Source: Streptomyces capillispiralis (GTDB lineage Bacteria > Actinomycetota > Actinomycetes > Streptomycetales > Streptomycetaceae). From it: a DNA stretch of 64,000 nt. Every line of letters starts with the position of its first letter. Within the stretch, counting starts at the first letter, position 1. Under the pieces are notes generated by a model that was not told the DNA's origin, made no database searches, and saw only the letters and a program-made list of their open reading frames with translations. Location: positions 4,496,501-4,560,500 of the forward strand of contig NZ_VIWV01000001.1 of NCBI RefSeq assembly GCF_007829875.1, in the 5' to 3' direction. A program made the position numbers and the translations under genes. Shown here in pieces: positions 8,141-17,046 of the stretch.

Positions 8141-8965
8141 TCAGACCTTGCGCCCCACACCGCAGTAGGCGTCCACGGCGGCCGCGTCGCCCTCCGCCGC
8201 GTCGGCGTCCGGCCGCCACTCCGGCACCCGCACGACCCCCGGCTCCACCAGCTCCAGCCCGTCGAAGAAACCGGCGATCTCCTCGACCGCCCGCACGTGG
8301 TACGGCACCGCCCCGCTGGCGTTGTACGCCTCGGACGCGGCGATCATCCCGGGGCTGGTGGCGGTGCTGTCGCTGACCACGAGGTAGCTGCCCGGGGCCA
8401 GGCCCGCCATGAGCCGGCGCACCAGGTCCCGCGCCTGCTCGTACTCGGCGACGTGACCCAGGGTGTTGAGGATCATCAGGGCGACCGGACGGGACAGGTC
8501 CAGCGTCTCGGCGGCGGTGCGCAGCACGGCCTCCGGGTCGTACAGATCGGCGTCCAGGTAGGCCGTCGTGCCCTCGGGTGTGCTGGTGAGCAGGGCCTGC
8601 GCGTGGGTGAGGACGATCGGGTCGTTGTCGACGTACACGATCCGCGCGTCCGGGGCGACGCGCTGCGCCACCTGGTGGGTGTTGTCGGCGGTCGGCAGCC
8701 CGGTGCCGATGTCGAGGAACTGCCGGATGCCCTGCTCGCCGGCGAGATGACGGACCGCCCGGCCCAGGAACCGGCGGCTGGTGAGCGCCACGTCGACGAG
8801 CCCGGGGAAGATCTCCTTGATCTGCTCCCCTATCTCACGGTCGACGGGATAGTTGTCCTTGCCGCCGACGAAGTAGTTCCAGAAGCGCGCCGAGTGCGGA
8901 GTGGTCGTATCGATGCGGGCGCGGATCTCGAAGGCGGAACGGTCCTGGGTGGTGTCCTCCGACAC
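8141..8965 (-). CDS. SAM-dependent methyltransferase (Methyltransf_19 / DUF574)
   Basis: The 274-residue protein is of the actinobacterial DUF574 family. Diagnostic stretches are HSARFWNYFVGGKDNYPVDRE at the N-terminus, the SAM site FLDIGTGLPTADNTHQVAQ, VYVDNDPIVLTHAQALL (acidic residue for the ribose) and LMILNTLGHV. The family is very abundant in Streptomyces and its natural substrates are mostly unknown. GTG 8965 follows AGGAGG with good spacing. It is probably co-transcribed with the AbiEii-like gene 27 bases downstream. Confidence 0.93.
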   Translation of the reverse strand: MSEDTTQDRSAFEIRARIDTTTPHSARFWNYFVGGKDNYPVDREIGEQIKEIFPGLVDVALTSRRFLGRAVRHLAGEQGIRQFLDIGTGLPTADNTHQVAQRVAPDARIVYVDNDPIVLTHAQALLTSTPEGTTAYLDADLYDPEAVLRTAAETLDLSRPVALMILNTLGHVAEYEQARDLVRRLMAGLAPGSYLVVSDSTATSPGMIAASEAYNASGAVPYHVRAVEEIAGFFDGLELVEPGVVRVPEWRPDADAAEGDAAAVDAYCGVGRKV

Positions 8966-9105
8966 GGCGGAGCCTCCTGTGGCTGTGCGATGACCAGTAC
9001 CCCCAACCTATGCGAACGGGTGCCACCGTGCTTCGAGTTGGGGGTCCCGGCCCGCCGGGCCCCGGCCCGCCGGGTGTCCGGGCCGGCGTCCGGACACCCG
9101 CGCGG

Positions 9106-10509
9106 TCACGACGCCCGTACGGCCTGCCGTTCCGCCTCCGCCTCCGTCCCTCGTGCCGCCGCGTGGGCCTGCCGGGTCCGGGGGCCGAACACGGCCAGGA
9201 CGACGGCACCGGCCAGCCACATGCCGGCGATGAAGAAGAAGACGCTCTGGTAGCCGCTGCCCTGGTAGAGGGCGGCGACGATCAGCGGCCCCGCGGCGTT
9301 CGACAGCCGGCCGAGCCCGTAGGAGACGCCGGTGCCCAGCGAGCGGCCGCGGGTGTCGAACAGCTCGGGGGAGTAGGCGTAGGCGAGGGCCGTGTAGCCG
9401 CGTTCGAACATGTTGACCAGGAAGCCGAAGACGATGATCAGGACCGGGTTGAAGGTCAGCCCGTACAGCAGGCCGCACAGCGCGATGACCGTGCCGAAGG
9501 CGGCCAGGCTCCACTTGCGTTCGAAACGGTCGGTGACCAGCGACGCGAGATACGAGCCCAGGGGCGCGCCGACCGTGGTGAGGGCCACGTAGAACACGGA
9601 CTTCTCGACGCTGAAGCCCTCCTTGGCGAGCAGGGTGGGCGCCCAGCTGGAGAACCCGAAGAAGCCGATGGTCTGCGTCACCCACAGCACCGTGAGCAGC
9701 AGCGTCGGGTACAGGTACTTCTTCCGCAGCAGCAGCCGCAGCGGGGTGCGGGTCGACGGCGTCTCCTCCACCGGGGGCGCCGGCTCGGGCAGCGGGCCCT
9801 TCTCCGCGGCGACGCTCGCCTCGATCTCCCGCAGCACCTCGTCCGCCTTGTCGTACCGGCCGCGGCTCTCGTACCAGCGCGGCGACTCCTTCAGCCGCCT
9901 GGTGAACAGCACCAGCAGGATGCCCAGCGAGCCCCACAGGTAGACCAGCCGCCACGACCAGTCGTTGAGCGGCACGACCGCGCTGGCGATGAGATTGGTG
10001 GCGGGGGTGCCGCAGATGCCGATGACGATCGCGTACGCCTGGTACTTGCCGCGCACGGCGGCCGGGTACATCTCGTTGACGTAGATGACCGCGACGACCG
10101 TCATCGCGGCCAGACCCGCCGAGGTCAGCACCCGGAGCACGCCCAGCGACACGATGTCCCAGGCGAACACCGACACGAACGAGAACGCGCCGAACCACAC
10201 CGTGGTCAGCATCAGCGCCCGCTTGCGGCCCCACCGGTCGGCCATCGCGCCGGCGCAGATCGACCCGAAGAACATGCCGACGAACGACAGCGACGTCACG
10301 TACGCGACCTGGTCGATGGTCACGCCCCACAGCTTGATCAGCTTGGGCGCGGTCGTCGCGAAGGTGTTGATGTCCGCGAACTCGAAGAAGTAGGCGAAGG
10401 AGATGGCCACCAGGGTGACCTTGTGGAACCGGCCGATCGGCAGCCGGTTCAGCCGGTTCAGCGCGTTGGAGTGCGCGGAGGGCGCGGAGTGCGCCGGTGA
10501 CTGCTGCAT
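9106..10509 (-). CDS. MFS permease, probable aromatic-acid or lactone importer
   Basis: The 467-residue MFS protein has 12 predicted helices of the sugar/aromatic-acid:H+ type. Signatures are GAMADRWGRKRAL after helix 2, PAAVRGKYQAYAI after helix 4, RRLKESPRWYESRGRYDKADEVL in the long central loop, and YSPELFDTRGRSLGTGVSYGLGR. The start lies 3 bases beyond the stop of the LigI-like gene, and its ribosome site GAGGAGA is made of the last LigI codons, so the two are translationally coupled. The coupling suggests import of the lactonase substrate or a precursor such as 2-pyrone-4,6-dicarboxylate. That specificity is inference. Confidence 0.85.
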   Translation of the reverse strand: MQQSPAHSAPSAHSNALNRLNRLPIGRFHKVTLVAISFAYFFEFADINTFATTAPKLIKLWGVTIDQVAYVTSLSFVGMFFGSICAGAMADRWGRKRALMLTTVWFGAFSFVSVFAWDIVSLGVLRVLTSAGLAAMTVVAVIYVNEMYPAAVRGKYQAYAIVIGICGTPATNLIASAVVPLNDWSWRLVYLWGSLGILLVLFTRRLKESPRWYESRGRYDKADEVLREIEASVAAEKGPLPEPAPPVEETPSTRTPLRLLLRKKYLYPTLLLTVLWVTQTIGFFGFSSWAPTLLAKEGFSVEKSVFYVALTTVGAPLGSYLASLVTDRFERKWSLAAFGTVIALCGLLYGLTFNPVLIIVFGFLVNMFERGYTALAYAYSPELFDTRGRSLGTGVSYGLGRLSNAAGPLIVAALYQGSGYQSVFFFIAGMWLAGAVVLAVFGPRTRQAHAAARGTEAEAERQAVRAS

Positions 10510-10512
10510 GGG

Positions 10513-11454
10513 TCAGATCTCCTCGCCGGGCCAGTACAGGTTCATGGGGTTGTCGACCAGCAGTTGGCGCTGCTGCTCGGCGGTGACCGCGATGTGCGGC
10601 ACGTAGTCGACGAGCAGGCCGTCGTCGGGCATGTGGCCGGTGAGGTTGGGGTGCGGCCAGTCGGTGCCCCACAGCACCCGGTCGGGGAACTCCGCCACGA
10701 CCCGGCGGCCGAACGGCACCACATCGGTGTACGGGTGCCGCTCGCCGTCCAGCGCGGCGGGGCCGCTCACGCTGAGGCGTTCCGGGCAGGTCACCTTCAC
10801 CCACACGTCGTGGTGCTCCACGAAGCGCAGGAAGCGGCCGAACTCCGGCCCGTCGGCCGGCCGGGTCACGTCCGGCCGGCCCATGTGGTCCACCACCAGC
10901 GGCGTGGGCAGCGAGCCGAAGAAGCCCTCCAGCTCGGGCAGGTCGGCGGCCTCGAAGTACAGCACGACGTGCCAGCCCAGCTCCGCGACCTTCTCCGCGA
11001 TCACCCGCAGGTCGTCGCGGGGCGAGGCGTCCACCAGACGCCGTACGAAGGTGAACCGCACCCCGCGCACGCCCGCCTCGTGCAGAGCGCGCAGCTCGGC
11101 CGCGCCGACGTCCGGCCGGACGGTCGCGACGCCGCGCGCCCGGCCACCGGCCGCCCGTACGGCGTCGACCATGGCGGAGTTGTCCGCGCCGTGGCAGGTG
11201 GCCTGCACGATCACGGTGCGGGAGACGCCCAGGTGGTCACGGAGCGCGAACAGCTGCTCCTTGCCCGCGTCGCAGGGCGTGTACTTCCGTTCCGGGGCGA
11301 AGGGGAAGGCGGCCTGCGGCCCGAAGACGTGGCAGTGGGCGTCGACGGTGCCGGGCGGCAGCCGGAAGGCCGGCCTGGACGGGTCCGGGTGCCAGTCGAG
11401 CCAGCCCGGCGTCTTCGGGGCAGCGGGGGAAGCTGCGGGGTGAGCGGCGGTCAT
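10513..11454 (-). CDS. LigI-like 2-pyrone-4,6-dicarboxylate lactonase (amidohydrolase)
   Basis: This 313-residue amidohydrolase-superfamily protein closely follows LigI as I remember it. It has PPGTVDAHCHVFGPQAAFPF (His40, His42), ALRDHLGVSRTVIVQATCHG, GVRGVRFTFVRRLV, TPLVVDHMGRPDVTR, WVKVTCPERLSVSG and VLWGTDWPHPNLTGHMPDDG with the catalytic Asp265. LigI opens the lactone 2-pyrone-4,6-dicarboxylate in the protocatechuate 4,5-cleavage (lignin) pathway without needing a metal. No other gene of that pathway is in the window. A relative acting on sulfomuconolactone or another lactone is the main alternative. ATG 11454 follows AGGAGA. It is the first gene of a two-gene operon with the MFS permease. 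Confidence 0.85.
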   Translation of the reverse strand: MTAAHPAASPAAPKTPGWLDWHPDPSRPAFRLPPGTVDAHCHVFGPQAAFPFAPERKYTPCDAGKEQLFALRDHLGVSRTVIVQATCHGADNSAMVDAVRAAGGRARGVATVRPDVGAAELRALHEAGVRGVRFTFVRRLVDASPRDDLRVIAEKVAELGWHVVLYFEAADLPELEGFFGSLPTPLVVDHMGRPDVTRPADGPEFGRFLRFVEHHDVWVKVTCPERLSVSGPAALDGERHPYTDVVPFGRRVVAEFPDRVLWGTDWPHPNLTGHMPDDGLLVDYVPHIAVTAEQQRQLLVDNPMNLYWPGEEI

Positions 11455-11717
11455 GCGGTCTCCTCGGGGACCTGGTGCGGTGCGTCGTCCTCGACCGCTG
11501 CAGCCTGGCTCCGCCCCGTGCGGCCCCGGGAGACGACCGGGCGCAGAACTAACCTCGCCTTAACATTCCGGGCCGACGGGGGACCGGGGGTCCGCTCGCC
11601 CCTCCCCGGCTGTCCCCCGGCCGCCCCCCGCTCGCCCACCGGGGGTCCGGCCGCCCGTGGTCTACATTCGGAACCGGAATGTGCTTGTCCGGATGCGGGC
11701 GGAGGGAGGTGGGCGGG

Positions 11718-12404
11718 ATGCAGATACTGCTGGCCGAGGACGACGACGGGGTGGCCGCGGCCCTCGTCGAGGTCCTCTACGACCACGGCCACGACACCCG
11801 GCGGGTGCGCAACGGCCGGGACGTCCTGACCTACCACCGCAGCGCCGACCTGCTCCTGCTCGACCTGGGCCTGCCCGACGTCGACGGCCTGGAGGTGCTG
11901 CGCGGACTGCGCGCGGTGAGCGACGTGTCCGTACTGATCCTCACGGCGCGCGGCGACGAGCGCTCCGTCGTGCGCGGGCTGCGCCTCGGGGCCGACGACT
12001 ACCTGGTCAAGCCGGTACGCCTCACCGAACTGCTCGCCCGTATCGAGGCCGTCACCCGGCGCGCCACCGCCGCGCGGGGCACGGCACGCAGCACCGCGCG
12101 CGGTGGCCCCGGGACGCGGACGGTCCGGGTCGCAGACGTCGAGGTCGACCTCGACGCCCGCCGGGTCCGGGTGGCCGGGGACGAGGTCGAGCTGACCGCG
12201 AAGGAGTTCGACGTCCTCGCCGTCCTGGCCGGACGCGCCGGTACGGCCGTCAGCCGGGAGCAGCTCCTGGACGAGGTGTGGGGCGACGCCCACCACGCCG
12301 TCTCCCGCTCCCTCGACGTCCACCTCACCCAGCTGCGCGCCAAGCTGCGCCGGCCGGGGCTGCTCACCACCATCCGCGGCTTCGGCTACCGCCTGGGCGA
12401 CTGA
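11718..12404 (+). CDS. OmpR-family response regulator
   Basis: The product has 228 residues. The receiver domain runs from ILLAEDDDGVAAALVEVLYD with phospho-acceptor Asp49 (LLLLDLGLPDVDG), TARGDE, and the conserved Lys in YLVKPVRL. The C-terminal winged helix reads ELTAKEFDVLAVLAGRAGTAVSREQLLDEVW, then SRSLDVHLTQLRAKL and IRGFGYRLGD. ATG 11718 follows GGGAGG. It is first in a three-gene operon, and the histidine kinase starts 12 bases downstream. It is divergent from the LigI-like operon, so that operon is one possible target. Confidence 0.95.
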   Translation: MQILLAEDDDGVAAALVEVLYDHGHDTRRVRNGRDVLTYHRSADLLLLDLGLPDVDGLEVLRGLRAVSDVSVLILTARGDERSVVRGLRLGADDYLVKPVRLTELLARIEAVTRRATAARGTARSTARGGPGTRTVRVADVEVDLDARRVRVAGDEVELTAKEFDVLAVLAGRAGTAVSREQLLDEVWGDAHHAVSRSLDVHLTQLRAKLRRPGLLTTIRGFGYRLGD

Positions 12405-12415
12405 GGGGCCGGCAC

Positions 12416-13819
12416 GTGCGCACCCGGGTCCAGGCCGTGCTGCTGGTGTTCGGCATCCTCACCGTCGCCGCGTTCGCCGTGCCCCTGCTGCTGTTCACCG
12501 CCTCCGACCGCACCCAGCAGCTCGTCCTCGCCCGCAGCTCCGCCCTGGACCGCTTCGCCTCCCTCATGGACCAGGCGGCCGCCACCGGCGACACCTCCGC
12601 GGTCACCGCCGAGGCCCGCCGCTACACCGAGCTGTACGGCGAACCGCTCGTCGTCACCGACATCCGCCGCGTGCCCGTCGTCGAGACCGGCGGCATGCGG
12701 GCCGCCGACCCCGCCGTCGCCCGGCTGATCGACGCGGCCCTGCGCAACCAGACCGCCCACCCCCGGGGCCCGCTGCGCCCCTGGTCACGGGGCCACCGCA
12801 CGTTCGCCGAGCCGGCCGGCACCGGCACCCGGGTCACCGGCGCCGTCGTCCTGCGGGCGTCCGTGGAGAACGCGGCCCACGACATCACCCGGCGCTGGGC
12901 CGCCGTACTGGCCGGCACGGCACTGGTCGCCCTCGCCTGCACGGCCCTCGCCCGCGCCGCGACCCGCTGGGTGGTCAGCCCGCTGCGCCGCCTCGACCGC
13001 GCGGTGGGGCGGCTCGCCGCGGGGCTGCCGCCCGACCGGACCAGTGCCGGCGGCCCGCCGGAACTGCGCCAGCTGGCGACCGGCTTCAACCGCATGGCGA
13101 GCACCGTCACGGCGGCCCTGGAACAGCAGCGCCGGCTCGTCGCCGACACCTCCCACCAGATGCGCAACCCCATGGCCGCGCTCCGGCTCCGCGTGGACGC
13201 CCTGCACACCCACCTGCCCGCCTCCGCCGACCGCACCTACACCGGGGTCACCACCGAACTCGACCGGCTGGAGACCCTGCTGGACGACATGCTGGCCCTC
13301 GCCACGGCGGAACACCGGGCCGGCGAACTGACGGTGACGGACGGCGCCGACGCCCGCTGCGACGCGGCCGAGGTCGTCCGGACCCAGCACCGGCGCTGGC
13401 AGCCGGTCGCCGAGCGCGCCGGGACCCGCCTCACGGCCGGGGCCCCGGGCCCGGTCCCGGCCGCCTGCACCGACCGCGAACTCACCCAGATCACGGACAT
13501 CCTCGTGGACAACGCGATCAAGTACGCGGGCCCCGGCGCCACCGTCACCCTCGCCTGCACCACCGAGGGCGCCTTCGTGGCGCTCACGGTGACGGACGAC
13601 GGCCCCGGTCTGAGCGCGGAGGAACTCCCCCAGGCCACGACCCGGTTCTGGCGCTCGGCCCGCCAGTCCGGGACGACGGGCACGGGCCTGGGCCTCGCCA
13701 TCGCCGAACAGCTCCTGGCCGGCCGGGGAGGCCGCCTGCGCCTCGCACCGGCCCGGCCCCGGGGCCTGCGCGCCACGGCACTCGTCCCCCGCGCACGACC
13801 CGACGGCGGCGCACCATGA
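12416..13819 (+). CDS. Membrane sensor histidine kinase
   Basis: The 467-residue kinase has TM1 at about 8-28 (AVLLVFGILTVAAFAVPLLL), an extracytoplasmic sensor of about 130 residues, TM2 at about 161-183, and a HAMP linker (VSPLRRLDRAVGRLAAG). The H-box DTSHQMRNPMAALRLRVDAL carries His247, and the ATPase domain has DNAIKYA, DDGPGL and GTGLGLAIAEQLL. GTG 12416 lies 12 bases after the regulator stop. Its last bases overlap the start of the TAXI binding-protein gene (ATGA), so kinase and binding protein are made together. I infer that the binding protein presents a ligand to this sensor. Confidence 0.95.
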   Translation: MRTRVQAVLLVFGILTVAAFAVPLLLFTASDRTQQLVLARSSALDRFASLMDQAAATGDTSAVTAEARRYTELYGEPLVVTDIRRVPVVETGGMRAADPAVARLIDAALRNQTAHPRGPLRPWSRGHRTFAEPAGTGTRVTGAVVLRASVENAAHDITRRWAAVLAGTALVALACTALARAATRWVVSPLRRLDRAVGRLAAGLPPDRTSAGGPPELRQLATGFNRMASTVTAALEQQRRLVADTSHQMRNPMAALRLRVDALHTHLPASADRTYTGVTTELDRLETLLDDMLALATAEHRAGELTVTDGADARCDAAEVVRTQHRRWQPVAERAGTRLTAGAPGPVPAACTDRELTQITDILVDNAIKYAGPGATVTLACTTEGAFVALTVTDDGPGLSAEELPQATTRFWRSARQSGTTGTGLGLAIAEQLLAGRGGRLRLAPARPRGLRATALVPRARPDGGAP

Positions 13820-14841
13820 CCCGGCACGGCGGTACGGCCCCGCGCGCCGCCGAGGGCGCAGTGGGCCGCCGTACCGCCCTGCGGGCCGCCGTCGGCTCGG
13901 CGGGCGCCGTCGCCCTCGGGGCCGTCCTCGCCGGGGACGCCTCACGCCAGGACCCCGGACCGAGCGGCGTCCTGCGCCTCGCCACGGGCGAGCCCACGGC
14001 GTTCTACGCGGCCTTCGGCCGCCTCCTCGCCGCCGAGGTCGAACGCGCCCACCCCCGCCTCAGCTGCCGCATCCGCACCACCGCCGGCAGCATCGCCAAC
14101 ATCGAGCTGCTGCGCGACGGCCACGCCGACCTCGCGCTCGTCCTCACCGACACCGCGCGGGCCGCCCAGGGCACCGGCCTCTTCCCGCGCCCGGTGCCCC
14201 TGCGGGCGATCGGCCGGCTCTACGAGACCTACCTCCAGTTCGCCGTCCGCGCCGACTCCCCCGTGCGGACCGTGTCCGACCTGGCCGGACACGAGGTGTC
14301 GCTCGGCGCCGTCGGCTCGGGCGCGGCCCTCCTCGGCGAACGGATCCTCCACGCCGCGGGCCTGTCGCCGGGCACCGACGTCCCCGTACGCCATCTGCGG
14401 CTGGCCGACGCCGCCGGCGCCGTACGGAACGGAACCGTCGAGGGCCTCCTCGTGGCGGGAGGCGTACCGCTGCCCACCCTCACGGACCTCGACACCGACC
14501 CCGGCCTGCGGTTCCTGCCGCTGGCCGGGCTGCTGCCCCGGCTCGGCGGCCACGACGGCCTGGCCGGCTCGGGCCTGGAGGAGGTGCCGTTCCCGCAGGG
14601 CGCCTACCGGGGTGCGGGCGGCGTCGCCACCATCGGCGTGTCCAACCTGCTGGTGTGCCGCCCGGGTCTGCCCCCGGCCGTCGCCGACGCGCTGACCCGC
14701 CTGCTGGTCCTGCGCGCCGGCGCCCTCGTCCCCGAGAACGCCGTCGGCGCCCAGTTCCTCGACGTCCGCAGCCTCATCGGCACGGGCAGCATCCCCCTGC
14801 ACCCGGGCGCGGTGTCGGCGTACCGCTCGCTGCACGGCTGA
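13816..14841 (+). CDS. TAXI-family solute-binding protein, Tat-type export signal
   Basis: The 341-residue protein carries a twin-arginine-like signal (GRRTALRAAVG, then a hydrophobic stretch to about residue 45). The mature part reads as a TAXI-family TRAP solute receptor: LRLATGEPTAFYAAFGRLLAAE, IRTTAGSIANIELLRDGHADLALV, LYETYLQFAVR, VSLGAVGSGAALLGERIL and PFPQGAYRG. TAXI proteins normally deliver carboxylates to a DctQM-type permease. No permease is present. The start overlaps the kinase stop (ATGA), pointing to a role as the ligand-binding part of a three-component sensor. Confidence 0.85.
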   Translation: MTRHGGTAPRAAEGAVGRRTALRAAVGSAGAVALGAVLAGDASRQDPGPSGVLRLATGEPTAFYAAFGRLLAAEVERAHPRLSCRIRTTAGSIANIELLRDGHADLALVLTDTARAAQGTGLFPRPVPLRAIGRLYETYLQFAVRADSPVRTVSDLAGHEVSLGAVGSGAALLGERILHAAGLSPGTDVPVRHLRLADAAGAVRNGTVEGLLVAGGVPLPTLTDLDTDPGLRFLPLAGLLPRLGGHDGLAGSGLEEVPFPQGAYRGAGGVATIGVSNLLVCRPGLPPAVADALTRLLVLRAGALVPENAVGAQFLDVRSLIGTGSIPLHPGAVSAYRSLHG

Positions 14842-14911
14842 GCACGCCCGGACCGCCCGCCCGGCGGCCGGACCCGCGGTCACCGGCTGTACGACCGCCT
14901 CCGGTGGCCCG

Positions 14912-15359
14912 GTGGCCGACCTGAACGGCGACGGCGCACCGCCGACCGCGCCTCCCCGCCCTCCCTCACCGGCACCGACCTGACCCTCGCCTTCACGTCC
15001 GACGACGGACCGGACACGACGGTCGGCCCCCGGCACCTGGTCGGGCAACGCGGCGAGGACGCCGAGGACACCGAGGACGTACGGGCCGTCGTGGCCGACT
15101 TCGACCAGCACGGCCCGTACGACCTCTTCATCACCGCCACCGGCCCGTTCGCCGGCGACGACCCCGTCGCCCCGGACGTGTCCGAACTGCGCCCCGGCCC
15201 CTTCTCACCGCGCGGCCGGGGAGAGGGCGACCGCCACAACAGGCGCTACCCGAAGCAGGCCGACCGCACCGACCGGCCGGCCCCCGACTCCATGCCCGGG
15301 GCCGCCCCGACGGCCTTCCACCCGCCGTGCCCGGCCGGCGCCGACCGCCCTCACGGGAG
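14912..15359 (+). pseudogene. Remnant of an FG-GAP/VCBS-repeat secreted protein
   Basis: One frame reads VADLNGDGAPPT and stops soon after. The next frame continues LTGTDLTLAFTSDDGPDTT, then VRAVVADFDQHGPYDLFITATG. VADLNGDG and DFDxxGxYDLFI are calcium-loop motifs of FG-GAP beta-propeller proteins, but they lie in different frames and there is no start codon or domain continuity. Codon bias is retained, so the decay looks recent or the piece is a fragment. Nothing else in 14842-15364 looks like a gene. Confidence 0.4.
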
Positions 15360-15364
15360 CACGC

Positions 15365-15781
15365 CTACCGCATCGCGACCAGGACGACGCTCGTGAGCAC
15401 GCTCGTCACCACGAAGAACGGCGCGTTGAGGACGCCGTAGTAGAGGGGACGCGGGAAGTTCGGGTTGATGGCGATCTGGAAGGTCATCGCACCGAGGTAA
15501 CCGACGCCGACGAGAAGCCCGAACACCACGGCGTCCCCCATACCGTTGATGTCGAGCGCCTCCACGAGCACCGCGCTGGTCAGGACGGTCAGAAGGAGGC
15601 ACACCAGCGGACCCGCCGTGGTGACCACCGTCGGCGCGGGCGCCGGCGCGCCCTCGCGGCCCAGGGCCACGGCGTACGGCTTGGCGATCACGACCGCGAA
15701 CCACACCCCGGCGAGCAGGAACGAGGCGACGGCCGCGATCGCGACGGCGGGCCAGACGATGTCGGCGAGAACGGAGAACAC
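15365..15781 (-). CDS. DUF1761-like small membrane protein
   Basis: The 138-residue protein has four hydrophobic segments (about 8-33, 50-74, 80-105, 115-137). The opening VWPAVAIAAVASFLLAGVWFAVVIAKPY and the ending YYGVLNAPFFVVTSVLTSVVLVAMR match the layout of DUF1761, a family of unknown function. GTG 15781 follows AAGGAG with 8 bases of spacing. It sits alone between the FG-GAP remnant and the DUF6584 gene, and there is no clue to its role beyond membrane location. Confidence 0.75.
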   Translation of the reverse strand: MFSVLADIVWPAVAIAAVASFLLAGVWFAVVIAKPYAVALGREGAPAPAPTVVTTAGPLVCLLLTVLTSAVLVEALDINGMGDAVVFGLLVGVGYLGAMTFQIAINPNFPRPLYYGVLNAPFFVVTSVLTSVVLVAMR

Positions 15782-15906
15782 GCGCAGACTCCTTGCGGAC
15801 GAGCGGCCCCTGTTGACCGCTGAGGGCAGGAGTCTTCGCCACGTAGCGGTCAGGTCGTGTCCGCTACCGGCGACCGTCGCACCGCGTGCGGCAGCCCTGC
15901 GTCACC

Positions 15907-16419
15907 TCAGTCGAACAGGGCGACGAGCCCGTTCACCCAGATCCCGAGCATCGCCAACGCCACCACCAGACATCCGCACCCGACCGCCCACCCGGCGAAC
16001 CTGCCCTCCCCGGCGCCCGGTTCGTCGTCGCGCGGAGACGGCACCGCGTCCCAGTCGACCGGGCGCCCCAGGGCGTCGGAACAGGCGGTCCGTACGGCCG
16101 CCAGCTGCCGCGCGGCGAACGCGGAACCGGCCCGGGACTCGGGACCACGCCAGGCGAGCGCCCTCATGCGCCGCTGAGGAGTCCGGTACCTCGCTTCGAA
16201 GGCAGCGGTCTCGTCGGCGTCCCGGTCCTCCTCCAGGTACATCCAGCGCCCCGCTTCGGCGGGCTCGCCGTACAGCCGGTACACCTCGGCCAGACGGCGG
16301 CGCAGCGCCAGGTCGCCGGGGTAGGAGGAGACCAGCCCGCGCAGCCGCTGGCGCGCGACGGGGACGCGCCCGGCGGCCAGATCCGCGTCCACCCGGGCGA
16401 GCGTGTTGATCAGGGACAT
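15907..16419 (-). CDS. DUF6584 family protein
   Basis: The 170-residue protein has an N-terminal TPR-like helical part (VDADLAAGRVPVARQRLRGLVSSYP, LAEVYRLYGEPAEAGRWMYLEED, RRMRALAWRG) and a single C-terminal membrane helix (WAVGCGCLVVALAMLGIWVNGLVALF). This matches the Streptomyces family DUF6584. The function is unknown. A tail-anchored arrangement is likely, with the TPR-like part in the cytoplasm. No strong ribosome site precedes the ATG. Confidence 0.85.
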   Translation of the reverse strand: MSLINTLARVDADLAAGRVPVARQRLRGLVSSYPGDLALRRRLAEVYRLYGEPAEAGRWMYLEEDRDADETAAFEARYRTPQRRMRALAWRGPESRAGSAFAARQLAAVRTACSDALGRPVDWDAVPSPRDDEPGAGEGRFAGWAVGCGCLVVALAMLGIWVNGLVALFD

Positions 16420-16481
16420 GACCGCATGATCACCCAGGACAGCGGGACGTCACGACCCCTTTTCGCCCCTCTTCCCGGCGG

Positions 16482-16916
16482 TCAATCGAGGCAGAACTCG
16501 TTGCCCTCGACGTCCTGCATCACGATGCACGACTCGTTGTACTCATCGGCCACCAGCACCTGCACGAGCGTCGCGCCGAGCGCGATCAGCCGCTCGGACT
16601 CGGCGCGGAGCGTGGCCAGGCGCTCCTCACCCACCAGCCCGGTACCGGCCCGCACGTCGAGATGGACCCGGTTCTTGACGACCTTGCCCTCGGGAACCCG
16701 CTGGAAGAACAGCCGCGGTCCCACACCCGAGGGATCACCGCAGGCGAACGCCGCACCCCGCCGCTCCGGCGGCAGCGAACGATCGAACGCGTCCCACGTG
16801 GCGAACCCCTCCGGCGGCGGCGGTACGACGTACCCCAACACCTCGCACCAGAAGCGGGCGACGCGCTCAGGGTCCGCGCAGTCGAAGGTGACCTGGAACT
16901 TCCTGATCGAAGACAT
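16482..16916 (-). CDS. VOC / glyoxalase-like domain protein
   Basis: The 144-residue protein has one glyoxalase-like domain: FQVTFDCADPERVARFWCEVLGY, RLFFQRVPEGKVVKNRVHLDV and IVMQDVEGNEFCLD. VOC proteins are metal-dependent lyases, dioxygenases or drug-binding proteins. The His in RVHLDV and the Glu in EGNEFC are in the usual metal-ligand places. The substrate is unknown and the length is normal. It sits divergently from the hypothetical gene at 17047. Confidence 0.88.
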   Translation of the reverse strand: MSSIRKFQVTFDCADPERVARFWCEVLGYVVPPPPEGFATWDAFDRSLPPERRGAAFACGDPSGVGPRLFFQRVPEGKVVKNRVHLDVRAGTGLVGEERLATLRAESERLIALGATLVQVLVADEYNESCIVMQDVEGNEFCLD

Positions 16917-17046
16917 CGGCGCACCCTAGCAGGGGGTCCCGGCCGCACAACCCCCCACGCCAACCCCCTTGTTGCCGAGGATCGCACGCCAGAAGGGGGT
17001 GGCGAACGCGCCCCGCTCCCGGTACCGGTCTGCTTGGATACCTGCG

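Noticed and set aside
10513..11454. Generic metal-dependent amidohydrolase
   Set aside because: The whole-length wording (CHVFGP, VVDHMGRPDV, WGTDWPHPN) follows LigI closely, so the more specific name was used with a caveat.
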